Assembly (NCBI GenBank): GCA_030141605.1
Contig: JAQGDQ010000008.1
Span: 973,501-1,037,500 of the forward strand
Length of the DNA: 64,000 nucleotides
Direction: 5' to 3'
Origin: Tubiluchus corallicola
Lineage: Eukaryota > Priapulida > Priapulimorpha > Priapulimorphida > Tubiluchidae
This document shows positions 38,848-50,500 of the stretch, piece after piece (within the stretch, counting starts at the first letter, position 1; each line of letters begins with the position of its first letter). Position numbers and translations under genes: made by a program. The notes beneath the pieces are model-generated. The model made no database searches. It was not told where the DNA came from and worked only from the letters and a program-made list of their open reading frames with translations.

Positions 38848-39100
38848 ATTTTTTCGACTTTTTCACTTGTGCCTTTCTTTACCTACTTTTCCATTTGTGC
38901 CATTTTTTCCTGTGCCATTTTTACTTGTGTCTTTTTTCCTGTGCCATTTTTACCATGTCGGTCTTTCCTTGTGCCGTTTTTTCCTACTTTTCTATTTGTG
39001 CCATTTTACCTACTTTTCTATTTGTGCCATGTTTTTCCTGTGCCATTTTTACCGTGCCATTTTTTCCTGTGCCATTTTTACTTGTGTCATTTTTACCACA
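38848..39100 (+). repeat. Minisatellite of TGTGCCATTTTT-type units
   Basis: A pyrimidine-rich array built from units such as TTCCTGTGCCATTTTTAC, TTTCTATTTGTGCCATTTT and TTGTGTCATTTTTAC, about 16-20 bp each. All three frames stay open because of this composition, giving Phe/Cys-rich translations that are not genes. The same motif occurs inverted near 37057-37110. Confidence 0.75.
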
Positions 39101-40988
39101 CACCCATTAAAGGAATTGTCCTAGATCAGTGTGGTACAATTGAAACGGCAGTCTAACAATTGTTAATGCTGGATGGGTGGTACCTGAGGGGATTTTGCAG
39201 CAGTAATTCCATACTGAAGCAATGCTGCAAGGGTTTGCAATCTCTAGTAACAAAAGTTTGTGAGTCTTTCTCTTCAGTTTGAATCTGTTGTGTACCATCT
39301 GTATTATAGGTAATGTAGAATGTAGAAACATAATTTGAATGACACAAGTATAACTAAGTGTAATTTCTACATTAAATTTTAATAAACCCCACCTGCAGCC
39401 ACTCCAATTTGCACAGCTTGTTAAAATCTTGCTGCAGTTTCTAGTTAAAAAATAATGGTGCTGTTGAAGTAAATATCTTTGTGCCACCAGTAAGTGTTGA
39501 TGGTATATAGTTGTAGATGTAAAGTATAAACTCGACACACAGGTAATTATTGCCCCGAAACAGATCCTGCAGCACTTAGCATATGTAACATCTTTCTAAC
39601 CAGATAACTCACAATTCCTTTCATAAATCTGCAAATTTCATAATTTTGCAGAATTTAATGGCTTTGGAGAACTTGATAACTCTGTAGTTAAAACTCCTGA
39701 GCTAAGCAGTACCACCTGGAAATTTGCACATTTTCTGCATTTTAGAGAGGTTTATTGCAGCCATTTTAACAAAAAGTTGAGAAAACTTTGCTTCTAAATC
39801 TAAGCTTTTTGGTGAAAATTTTCCATTATGAATTAAATAATTTAGTTGATAACTACATGTACAATAAATGCTAAGTCAGCTTCACTATATCTATATACAC
39901 CAGATTGACTTTTAAGGAATTTTCAAGAGTTGACAAAAAATGTTATGTGGTGCACTGTGAAGATATGATTTTTGTTTTATTTTATAAGCTTGGACTTGTA
40001 CCATTACCTTACCAATAACTGCATTATTAAAACTGATGAATAACATAAAGACTACATGCTTAACAATAGCTGTAGCTGCAGTTGGTCCTCCCTAGGTTTT
40101 GTGTGGCCCATAGGTATGGTTTCTAGTAGACGTTGGGTATGTTGTTGGCTGTGCAGGTTACCACGAGCTGATTACGTCTCCCTGTGTATCGTGCATTCTT
40201 CTAGTGAGATGGCTATAGAGTGATGTCAGTCTTTGAAATGACCAAGTATTTTGCGAAAATCGCCCATCTTGACAGGTTGTTTCCAACTCGGTGCATTCAC
40301 ATCGACGTCTCGTTTAAAAAACTACAATCTCCACATGGTTAAATGTTTGCCCATAGAAAATTATTTTCTATGAAAGTGATAATGTTTAGAAGACGAAAGC
40401 TGATTAAGATTGGTTGTAGTCGGTTTTTAAGTTTAGAGCTCATATCTGCAACATCGTATTTCTGGATTTTAGTTATAAGAATATAAACGATTAACAATTA
40501 TTAACTTCAGTGGTGTCATATATTTAATTGTGGTAATAGTAAGAAATTTGTCAGTGGTAAAGTCAAAAGTCACCTAAAATCATTTTCACGTTTGCATTTG
40601 AAGTTCGTAATATGCCTATAATATTACATTGGTGAGAGCATGTATCAAATGGCAAGAGGTGAGTCTCATGCTCAGTTCAACTCAATTGATGCAAGAGATT
40701 TGTGTCTGCTTGTATCTTACTTCAGATGGACAATACTTTGGCTATGTACTTTTCTTTCCAAGTCTTTTCAAAGCAACATACATGAAGTTTCGTATTTGCT
40801 TTTGTAGTAATGTGGAAACTTCATGAAAAGCTTGGTTAACTGAAGTCTGGTGCTGCCAGTATACAGTGCACATATGTTTGCATGTCTTTGTGGATATTTT
40901 GTCTTTTTAAATTACTGCGTATGATCTTAACCTTAAATTTTAATTTTTATTTGAATTTTAAGTTTCTAGGCCTAAGGCTAAGATTTAG

Positions 40989-41020
40989 TGTTTGTGTGTG
41001 TGCGTGTTTGTGTGTGTGTG
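40989..41020 (+). repeat. (GT)n-rich microsatellite upstream of FARS2
   Basis: Interrupted GT repeats, about 300 bp before the FARS2 start codon. Confidence 0.9.
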
Positions 41021-41309
41021 GGCACCTGCGTGGGTGGGAGTGATTTACTTTGCAACCATTTGGTATTCAGCTGACGTTTTAGTTTTTGTTTTGTGGAACA
41101 AAGGGCTCTTGAATTACACGTTCCTGGCCTATCCAATTTGGAGATCTGTGAACTGCAACATATCATGCCTTTTGATAATCTCCAATATAAATAAACTTAG
41201 CAATTTGTAAAATGAGCATAACAGTGTGAGTTGCTCTTTGTCTAGTGTTACACAAATCTAGTTTGGAATTATAATTTGAAACTTTGACAGAAATCAAAAC
41301 TGAAAAGAA

Positions 41310-44300
41310 ATGGAAAAGTTTATGTTGTCTCATATGACATTGGCTGCTGGATGCTTGAGTAGGCCTATTATTTTAGTAAAATCAGCTGTGCAAGGAATTC
41401 ATACACGAGTTTTATCAGTTGGACCTACTAGCTGTCATTGCCATAAACAAGTGGTCACATTAAAATGGTTATGTAAAAATCCTCAGACAACTCGATGCTG
41501 CTACTTCTTCATAAACAGATGGACTAGTTCTACAGCTCAACAAAGTTTGAATGTTGACGAAACGTTGATTAGATTTGATGGCAAAGAATACCAGCGAGAT
41601 GCGTTCACAAATGTGACGTCTAGAATATTATCTCATGTCGGAAGAAACTTGCACAGTCAGAAATATCATCCACTGTGGCACATAAAAAACAGAATTGTAG
41701 ACTATGTGTATTTTACATACAAAAACAGACGCAATAATCCATTATTTTCTGTGCATGAAAACATCAGTCCCATAGTGACAACAGAGCAAAATTTTGACAG
41801 TTTGCTTGTACCATTGGATCATGTTAGTCGTTCACTGTCTGATAGCTATTACATCAATAAAAATCAGATGTTGCGAGCGCATACTTCAGCACATCAAAGA
41901 GATCTAGTGAAAGCCGGTCTTGATGCTTTTCTTGTTGTAGGTAAGTAAAGCTAATTATGTTATCTTATGTGTAATAGGGACTGTGTCAGGCTTTAAGATT
42001 TTAATAACATAATGTTTGTAAGCCCCTACCATGTCAAAGAGGCTCCTGAAGTAAGAAGTCTCAATTTTTTCAATTTCTCAAAAATTATAGAAATACTAAG
42101 TACGCCAATGTAATATCGATTTGTTTATAACTATAGCTACTGAATCTTATGGCTTGCCTTTTCTAACAAGGTCCCTTAATAGTTTTGTAGAAAAATTGGT
42201 TATGGTGTGCTAGCAGTTAGCAACGCTATTATCCCTATTCAGAAATTTTTTCTCATTCTTACGTCACTGGATCCTAATGTAATATACGAAACTGTCGATT
42301 TTCTTTGGTGTTTCTAGCAGCATATTAACATTTCCTGTTTATTATGTACTGTTTACATGATCAGTTTTAAACTGTTAAACTAAAACTGACAAACAAAAAC
42401 TAGCAGTCTAAAAACTGACGCGTGTTTAGATGACATCAAACTTCACTCCGTAGAACTCTGGTAATAACTATTCAGCAAGGGGTGTCAGTCAAATTATGGT
42501 GTCAATATGCAGACGTGCTTTGTTGTCTATATTGGGCTAACTTGTATGATTAAAAAAGGAGAAATTGGAAAGGAAAGAGTTAGAAAAGTTTAGACAAAAA
42601 ATAACTACAACGAAGAATTGAAAGAGGCAGTTACAGCTGATTTCAAAGATTTGAACGTTAATGTGATTGACTATTTGTTGCAAGAAGTTCAATTTAACTA
42701 ACCAACGCCTGTATAACTCACCTACAGCACTGTCGCATATTGTTTAGTTGATTGGTAGAAAGCAGTACAACAAAATCAGAATTTTCTTTTTTTATTGTCA
42801 GCAAATTCAAAATCTCTTTTGTATTACCACTGTTTCTACCATGCAGGTTCTAATATCAGCCAACGTGCAACAGTGCTGATAGTTGAATATTTATACCACT
42901 TGCAGGATTAATAATGACAAAATTTTCCTGGGTCCCGCGCGAAATGAACAATCGATGTAATGCAATGAAAGAGCGATGGTATTGGCTGTTGAATCCGAGC
43001 TTGTCAGTTTTTGTTTGATGAATTCAAGAGTGTTTTATACCATCAAACTTTGTTTGTCAAACAAAAAGTTTGTCGGTTTCACTTTTTACACGATCAAACT
43101 AGTTTGACGAAAAAAACTGATCTTCTAAACAACTCTTTATAAGAATAAATGTTTGTTGCAATGCTTCTTACTTTTATCAAACACATTCTGTTTCTGCAAA
43201 GGAATTTATTAATGTCAATTTTTTCAGGTGATGTGTACAGAAGAGATGAAATTGATTGTAGTCATTACCCTGCATTCCATCAAGTGGAAGGCGTCAGGCT
43301 GTTTTGCTCTCACGAGGTATTGTAGCTTATTGCAGTGTTATGAAGGCACTCTTAATACTGCTTTAGCTGTTTTTGTAAATTCACATACTTTTTTGTTTTG
43401 CAGTTGTGCTACTGTGTCGGGTGCACTTTACTGAACCCAATTTTTTATCCTTAAACCTATGCATTGCAGGAATTCATCTTAAAAACTTTCACTTAAAAAT
43501 TGTAAACAGACAACTCACTTGACACAGTCTTAATAAATGTGTAATTCAGTTGACTGTGGTTTGTTGGTAAACTTTTATAATTTCGTGCTCTGCAATGAAG
43601 CTGTTTATAGTCTTTGTGAGCATATTATCTTGATGTAACAATGACGTTATCTGTAATTTTCCGTTTTGTCAATTGTAGCTCTTCAAGGCTTCATTTGATG
43701 AGGAAGAGCTGAAACTTTTTGAAGATCCGGTTGGCGTGAGACAACCAGATAAGCAAGAATGGCACACTTTGCAAGCAGCTAAGTTAGTTGAACATGATCT
43801 GAAGAAAGGGTTAGAGGGGCTAGCTCGAGATCTCTTTGGGAAAGGTTGTCACTTTTTGCCTTTATGGTGTTTAATTGTTGCCGTTATGATCACTGTGAAG
43901 ATAATAACAACAAAGTCAATTTTAGAATTGAAATGCAACAACAGAAGGATACTTGGATGTGTATTGTGAATGTAAGTGGTCTGCTAATTTACCCATTATA
44001 AGCTTTGCCACATGCATGACAATGAAATTTGGTCAGACATAATTTAGAACAGATACAATTAAGTCCTGACTAACGTCGTTTATGAATTTTGCTATTTTAG
44101 TTATGACAAATCATAAATTGAAAAGCTAGCAGACCACTTGGTTTGAGAGACGAGCATATAAAAACAGTCCTCTCTCTCCATAATTTACACAAATAATGCT
44201 GTCAACTGTAGATTTTGCATTGAATAAACAATCTAGACAATGCATTATTTTTACAGTCCATCGAAGCTCGTTTCTGCAGAGCACTCCTTCCTTTCAAAAC

Positions 44301-47300
44301 GAACAATATATCTAATAAACGCATGGAGGCATATAAATTGCAAAGTCTCCACAGCGATACAATCCCAGGTTTTCTATTTTCTAGAGACCTATGCTAGCCA
44401 CAGAGGCACACTGATTTTTCAGCTTTAGAAATTTACTTTGTAAGCTACTAGCGGGTACAAAATGAAAATAGTCAGACTCTTTGTATTTTCAGATTATTAC
44501 TTATTTTTTTCTGTAAATTTGCAATATGATTTGATTTTGTAGGATTAAACATCATTTTACAACTTCATCTAATTCAAACTTGTTTTTACTTGCTTTTCAC
44601 ACATTTTACTCATATTCTTTCTAAACAAAGCAACCTATCAGTTAACTATCATATTTAGATATTAAGATGCAATGGGTGCATACTCATTTCCCTTTTACTC
44701 ATCCCTCATGGGAGTTGGAAATTTACTGGAACAATGATTGGATGGAAGTTCTAGGCTGTGGGATAATGGAGCAGAAACTGTTGCAGTCAGGTAAACTTAA
44801 AAGCTAACTTTATTTTCATTGTTATAGTAATACTTTTTGTAGTTGACAACGTCAGCATCGTAACAGATTATTGTTTTTGCATATGGTTGGTGTTAATATC
44901 TTATGCAGTGCATGTGCCGCACTAATATCACCAATATAAAATTGCTGCAAGTATATCAGGTACTCTTAAAATGAAAGTTAAAAGTTAATAACATCATTTG
45001 GCCTTGTTCTGTTAGTTCAGTAAACTGCTGTAAGAGTGGTTTGAATTCATCTGTGAAATTTAAAACTCTTTATCATTAAACATGAAAAGCAGTGATGTAC
45101 AGGAAATGAAAATCTAAATTATTGTGAACTATTAATTATTATTTTTTATGTGGTCTGATACAATATCTTTCTTCACGATTAAGTTTAATTTTTTAAGATG
45201 AGAAAAACACTCAGAGGTGTCTCGGTCATTGTCGGATCTGAAAATGCCTAACTTCAGCAAGTTAAATAGCAGAGTTAGTACAGTAAATTCAACTGCTCAG
45301 AGTGAGTTTTCAACCCATCTGTCATTCTTCTGTTCCCTGACCAGCATTGGCGTCACTTAATTTCAATTGCAAACTGCACACCATGATAACTTAGCTAATA
45401 ATATTTGATTTTTAGGAGAAATGTTTAAGTCATACACAAAATTTTTTTGTCTATAGCTGGTGCAGGCAGTAAAATTGGATGGGCGTTTGGTCTGGGATTG
45501 GATAGATTAGCGATGCTGCTGTACAACATTCCAGACATTCGTCTACTCTGGAGTAAGGACACTGGCTTCTTGTCGCAGTTTGAATTTGAAAACTCGCGTC
45601 GCAAAATGCACTACAAAGTAAGAGATTCAAAAGTTGCAGCTTGAGTTTATATTTTATACAAATCACCTTAAAAAGCTCAAATTGCCCTTAATAAGCTCTT
45701 TAAGGTGCTACATTAAAACACAGGACTATTGTAACTAATTTAGTGGAAGCTTCGTGCAATGTTCTTGTTGAAGTGAATGATGCCTTGGCTATCACCAAGA
45801 ATTTCACAGATAGGAAGCCCGAAAGAAAATGCTGGATTTGTAAGTAACCGCTGTGCGTCTAAGAATGCTCAGGGTAAAAATGTGAGGCAGCTAAATGGGA
45901 ACTATGACCAAATATTCGTCATGAAACAGTAATTTTATCTTTTGTTTTGAAGTACCATAAAGTACCATGAGAGTACATGAAAATATCCTATATTAATATA
46001 CAGTATCAAGTTTTCTTCCGAACGTGTTCATTAAAGAAAAAAATAATTTTTTATTCTGATTTTTAAGATTTTAACTCGTCTTGGTTTAAAATGCACTTTT
46101 ATTACTTATAATATCTGCTTGTTGCTTTTAACTGTTTCTTGTTTATTTTATTTATAATAGCATAGAAACATAATTAACAGTAAATGATCGTGCAATTAGC
46201 ATTGATGTTACTCTTGGGTGCAATTTTCCAGCAGCAGACTTCTCAACCTTAAGAGAAAGTAAATCTGTAGATTTTTCATAAAAATTATAAAAAATCTGGA
46301 GACTCCTTTAGAAACCTGGAGATTTTGCATCATAAATATAAATCTAGCTTGTCGCCACTGTGACACAGAACCCTTTCTCGAAAAAAGTTAAACAGATGTA
46401 GATAAATTTTAAAACAGTTTTGTAGTAACTTTGTTATAGTAAAATGTCACACGTTTGTCTAAATTTGATTGCTGATCATGGTCATTTTCAATGCAAAATG
46501 AGCTTACTTAAGAGGCTGCTTGATGTGGCAAAACTCTAAAACTGGTTCATGGAAGAAGGTTTCACATTCCGTTTAGTTTTATTCAGCAAAGTGAAAATTT
46601 ACTGATCTTTTTAATCACTATCAGAAAGCAAAGATGTACCAGACCGTCAGAAATAAGTTAAAATCGTGAGACTTACGGTAAAACCACAAGAATTGAGAGG
46701 TCTGCAGCCATGTGAATCCTTTACATGTTTCATATTGATGAAAAAGCAGAAAAACTCTGGAAATCTTGATAAAATTTGCGTAATCAAATTTCTGAGCTAG
46801 CATGTATATCATTATCGTGAGTTTAACCTGATGTTATGACTAGTTTGTGCATTTATACAGGACAGCATTTATGGTAATAGCTCTTTAAAAATTATAATTG
46901 GCATTTGGTTTAATAGGTTGCATGACTTTTTGTCTTTGACAACCAACATGAAAACTCATTGGTTTTTAATTGTTGTTTAAATTAAATGCTTACAAATGCT
47001 ATGAATTCCCATGAAAGCACTGCAACTAAAAACTGTCAACTAGGGTTTGATTTTTTATTTATTTCTTCAGTAATAAGTAATTAAAAAAAATTATAAGTAA
47101 TCGTGGACTTATGACCGCAATCAGTTCTGGCAGATTTGCTGTAAGACGACTTGGACACAAGTAGGATGTATGTTCAAGTTGACCCGTATGTACATCTACA
47201 CGTAAAATGTTGTTTGTGTACAAGCACTAACTATGGCGGCACCTATAAAACCATTTATCGAAACAGATAGTGATTTAAAATTAGTTTGCTTAATAAATAG

Positions 47301-47511
47301 AAAGAAATATAAGTACAATTAACTATGTATGACTAATTAATTAATTAAACTGCTGTGGAGGTTGTAAAGTCAGATAGTGGTAAGCTGCATAGGTCACAAG
47401 TCAATAACAACCTGTACAATATTAGAATTTCATAGGCTTTCTAACTATGAATAATGTTATAAATTTTGTTGTTGTGGTTCCTAGCAAATTAGCAATAATT
47501 GCTAAAACACA

Positions 47512-47555
<44 letters not shown>

Positions 47556-50500
47556 AGGTAAGTATTCTGCCTTCAAATCTATTTGTCTAAATGAATGTTT
47601 CAAGAATGACAATATTTAGGTGTGCATTGTCACCAGACAGCATGCCATGCTTAAGATATCTTCAGCAGTAGACCGTCAACTGTTTTCCTGTAACATTACA
47701 GTGATACGTTAAATTATTATTATTATTAACTTTGATAGTGATTTTGTATTTGTATTTTTTGCAATGGTACGTTATTGTATTTGTGCAGTAAAATTGAATT
47801 GATAAATTGTGGAATGATTTAATGAAGGCAACAATTTAATTAATTTCAGTAGGTCCTCTATAATGCATAAGCACAGACTCCCACCACGTAGTTTAGAAAT
47901 TATTTTGAAGTTGAACATATCAATAGCCTTACTTCATTTTTTGACAAACAGATGGCAGCGCCAGCGCCTCTCAAAGTGACGTCATGCGGTCCAATGTCAA
48001 TCAATAACCTCAATTCTACGAAAAGCCATGTCTGATTGTTTTGTTATTTGATTAGCTGTGTTTGTGATGCTAATACAGTCTTTATTTGAGTACCATTAAC
48101 AGTATAATGTGAATACTAACTTTGTGGAGAATTGATCAAGCTGACGCTCTGTGTTTTGGATGTTAAATGGTGATATTATAAGGGTGTAATGCACAGTAAC
48201 CAGATATGTTATGGGAAAATTCCCGAGTAAACATGACCCCGTTGACTGTTACGTTGTAAACTATACACACGTGAATGTTGCTTCACATGAAGAATTCACT
48301 GGGGCTGCATCAGAAAAAGATGTAGAGAAAGACTTGAGCGAGCAGTGCGGTGCTAGTAATGATTTTAATACTGCAACGTGCCTGACTTCGTCAAATAGCC
48401 TTTGTGGAAAAGAATCAGTCATGAAAGAACGTCAGGGTTTTGCTGATGATAAATATCCATTAAGAGTAGTGTTACCACCTGAACCTGAAGGTTCTGAAGG
48501 TGCCAAAGTCGTTGAAGATGATCACTTAGCGGAATCTTTGAAACTTGAAAAGGTGTGTCAAAAGACTAACAAAGACAATGGCAAGCAAAAGTTGACAAAC
48601 TTTGGGAGTTTTGCTTGTGGTGGCCAAGTAGAATGGCAGTTCACTATATACGATATTGATGGAGGAGGAAAGGTTACAAAGCAAGATATGCGTGGGCTTA
48701 TACATTCAATATATGATGCAATTGGCAAGGGTATGAAATTACCAAAGTCTGGAAGTCAAACCTTGAATATTCGTGTGTCACTGTCACCAAATTCTGTTGA
48801 AGAAAATGGACACCATAGGAGGAAGAGGCACGATGATGAAGTTAGTCACTCACAGCCGTTGAATGATCTCAGCGCCAATGGCATCAACAAACCTCATTAT
48901 AAAGTAAAAAGTGAAAAAAAAGCAGCACGGTCTAACTTCATGGAAGTCCATGTAAATGTGGATAAGCATGACAAAATTCACAAAGAAAAGCACAAGTCCA
49001 TGATAGTTGTATCTTCTAGTGAATGTCTGGCAAATGACATGCAGACCGAAATTCGGCCTGGAAACAACAGAGATAATGTCTTCAGCGAAAGCGCTGACCG
49101 TCGTAGCCACTACCTCGATTTGGCTGGGATTGAAAATTACTCTTCGCGTTTCCAAGAAAACATGCCTCCGGCAAACGACCACAAAACCGTAGAGGTTAAA
49201 CTGGTTCAGAAGGACCATTCGAGCTCAAAAGATTCTCAAGAAGATAATGGGAAGCAGTATGATCTGAACATGCCCAGCAAGCGCTTTCTCAAACTTTTGG
49301 AGGGACAGCCATCTCACAATTCGACAGTCCAGGAACATAAACCAAAAGTTCACAAGCCTAAGCAGAAGAAGACATCGACAAAGGTTAAGAAACCACGTCG
49401 CAAAACTGCACAGAGTCAAAAGCAAAACGACTGGCAGCATACATCACCACCGCCAACCCATCAACATCACAAACACAAGAAGCATAATCTGTCACCCTCT
49501 ATGGATCAAGTAGCTCAGTGGCTAGACAAAGAATTTGGCAACAAAGAAGACATTTCTAAGCCTGGAACAATCATCATCCATAAACACGAACATCACCACC
49601 ACCACGAACATCACCATCATCATCATTATCATCATTACCATGAATTGTAAATCCATTATAAACTTGACGTGCTTCCATGCTTGTGCCATAGGATTATCAT
49701 TTTGTTTAATAAAACACTTTTATACGTATAGTGTGGATATATAACGGGTAATACTGAGATTAGTTATAAACATTTTTCTGGCATTTTTAATATATATATA
49801 TGCCAATTATCTTGTCTCTTTGATTATTTTTATTGAAATATTAAGTTGAGTGTTGTATATTATAAGAACCTCATAATCAAAATAATGTGCATTATTTATG
49901 TTTTGTTACCTTATCCTGAGTTTCCTTAAGATAGTTATGTTTGTAGGTTAGTTTCTAATTCGTTGATGTTAAACTATAAATTTATGATTATTATGCATTT
50001 TAAGTTAATTTGTGACATGTGCGAATTATAAAGAAGCTTGTTTTATAAGAACGCACAGTCTTATTATCGGGTTTGTATTTATATTTAATTTGCAATGTGC
50101 GGGTAGTGGTAGTGTTTGTAAAAGCTGTTCATATTTGTAATTAACATGTATAGTAATTCTTATGATAATAATGATACCATTCCTTACACAGTGCCTAGTT
50201 TGTACTTAACATGATATTCAGCTATTATTTATGACCATTATGGCTATAAAATGAAGTCTTTTTACACGTCTTTTACTTAGCTTCTAGAACAAAAGTGCGG
50301 AAATTATATACTCTTTCTGAGCTAACTTGTTTACTATATCGTATGTGTTGAAATTGAAATAATGATGTAAATAAGCAATATAGCTAGATGAAACGATGTT
50401 TTTTTGCTGCTTTTGATTTGCACTGTAATGTGCACTCCATGTATACAATTACATTATGCTGCCATTCGGTTTTGGTCATTTAGTCACCTTCATAGGGCGT

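Larger units (their letters stand above)
26279..41309. other. 15-kb gap between DCTD and FARS2
   Basis: No protein-coding gene is supported. Contents in order: hAT-like MITE (27.0 kb), TA repeat (29.1 kb), hairpin (29.8 kb), 42-bp tandem copy (30.6 kb), TC repeat (32.2 kb), dead LINE (32.6-34.1 kb), possible promoter/first exon (34.5-34.8 kb), 15-bp minisatellite segment (34.9-36.1 kb), 5S-derived SINE (37.2-37.7 kb), pyrimidine minisatellite (38.9-39.1 kb) and GT repeat (41.0 kb). Between 39.2 and 40.95 kb I see nothing definable. Confidence 0.6.
45618..48210. other. FARS2 intron 5, part left of NKD
   Basis: AT-rich, with a CA microsatellite (47.5 kb) and the NKD promoter candidate. A further ctATGGCGGCACC motif lies at 47232. 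No exon is supported. Confidence 0.5.

Noticed and set aside
38793-39156. Three overlapping 93-105-codon plus-strand frames rich in Phe, Cys and Leu
   Set aside because: All frames are open because the region is a pyrimidine-rich minisatellite; the translations simply repeat the unit.
39107-39538. 143-codon minus-strand frame
   Set aside because: No recognisable domain, no splice or promoter context, and composition like surrounding AT-rich DNA; most likely chance.
47506-47551. CRISPR-like repeat
   Set aside because: It is a plain CA microsatellite in an animal intron; no repeat-spacer structure exists anywhere in the window.
48850-49218. 122-codon minus-strand frame
   Set aside because: Shadow of the NKD coding region; no motifs and implausible composition.
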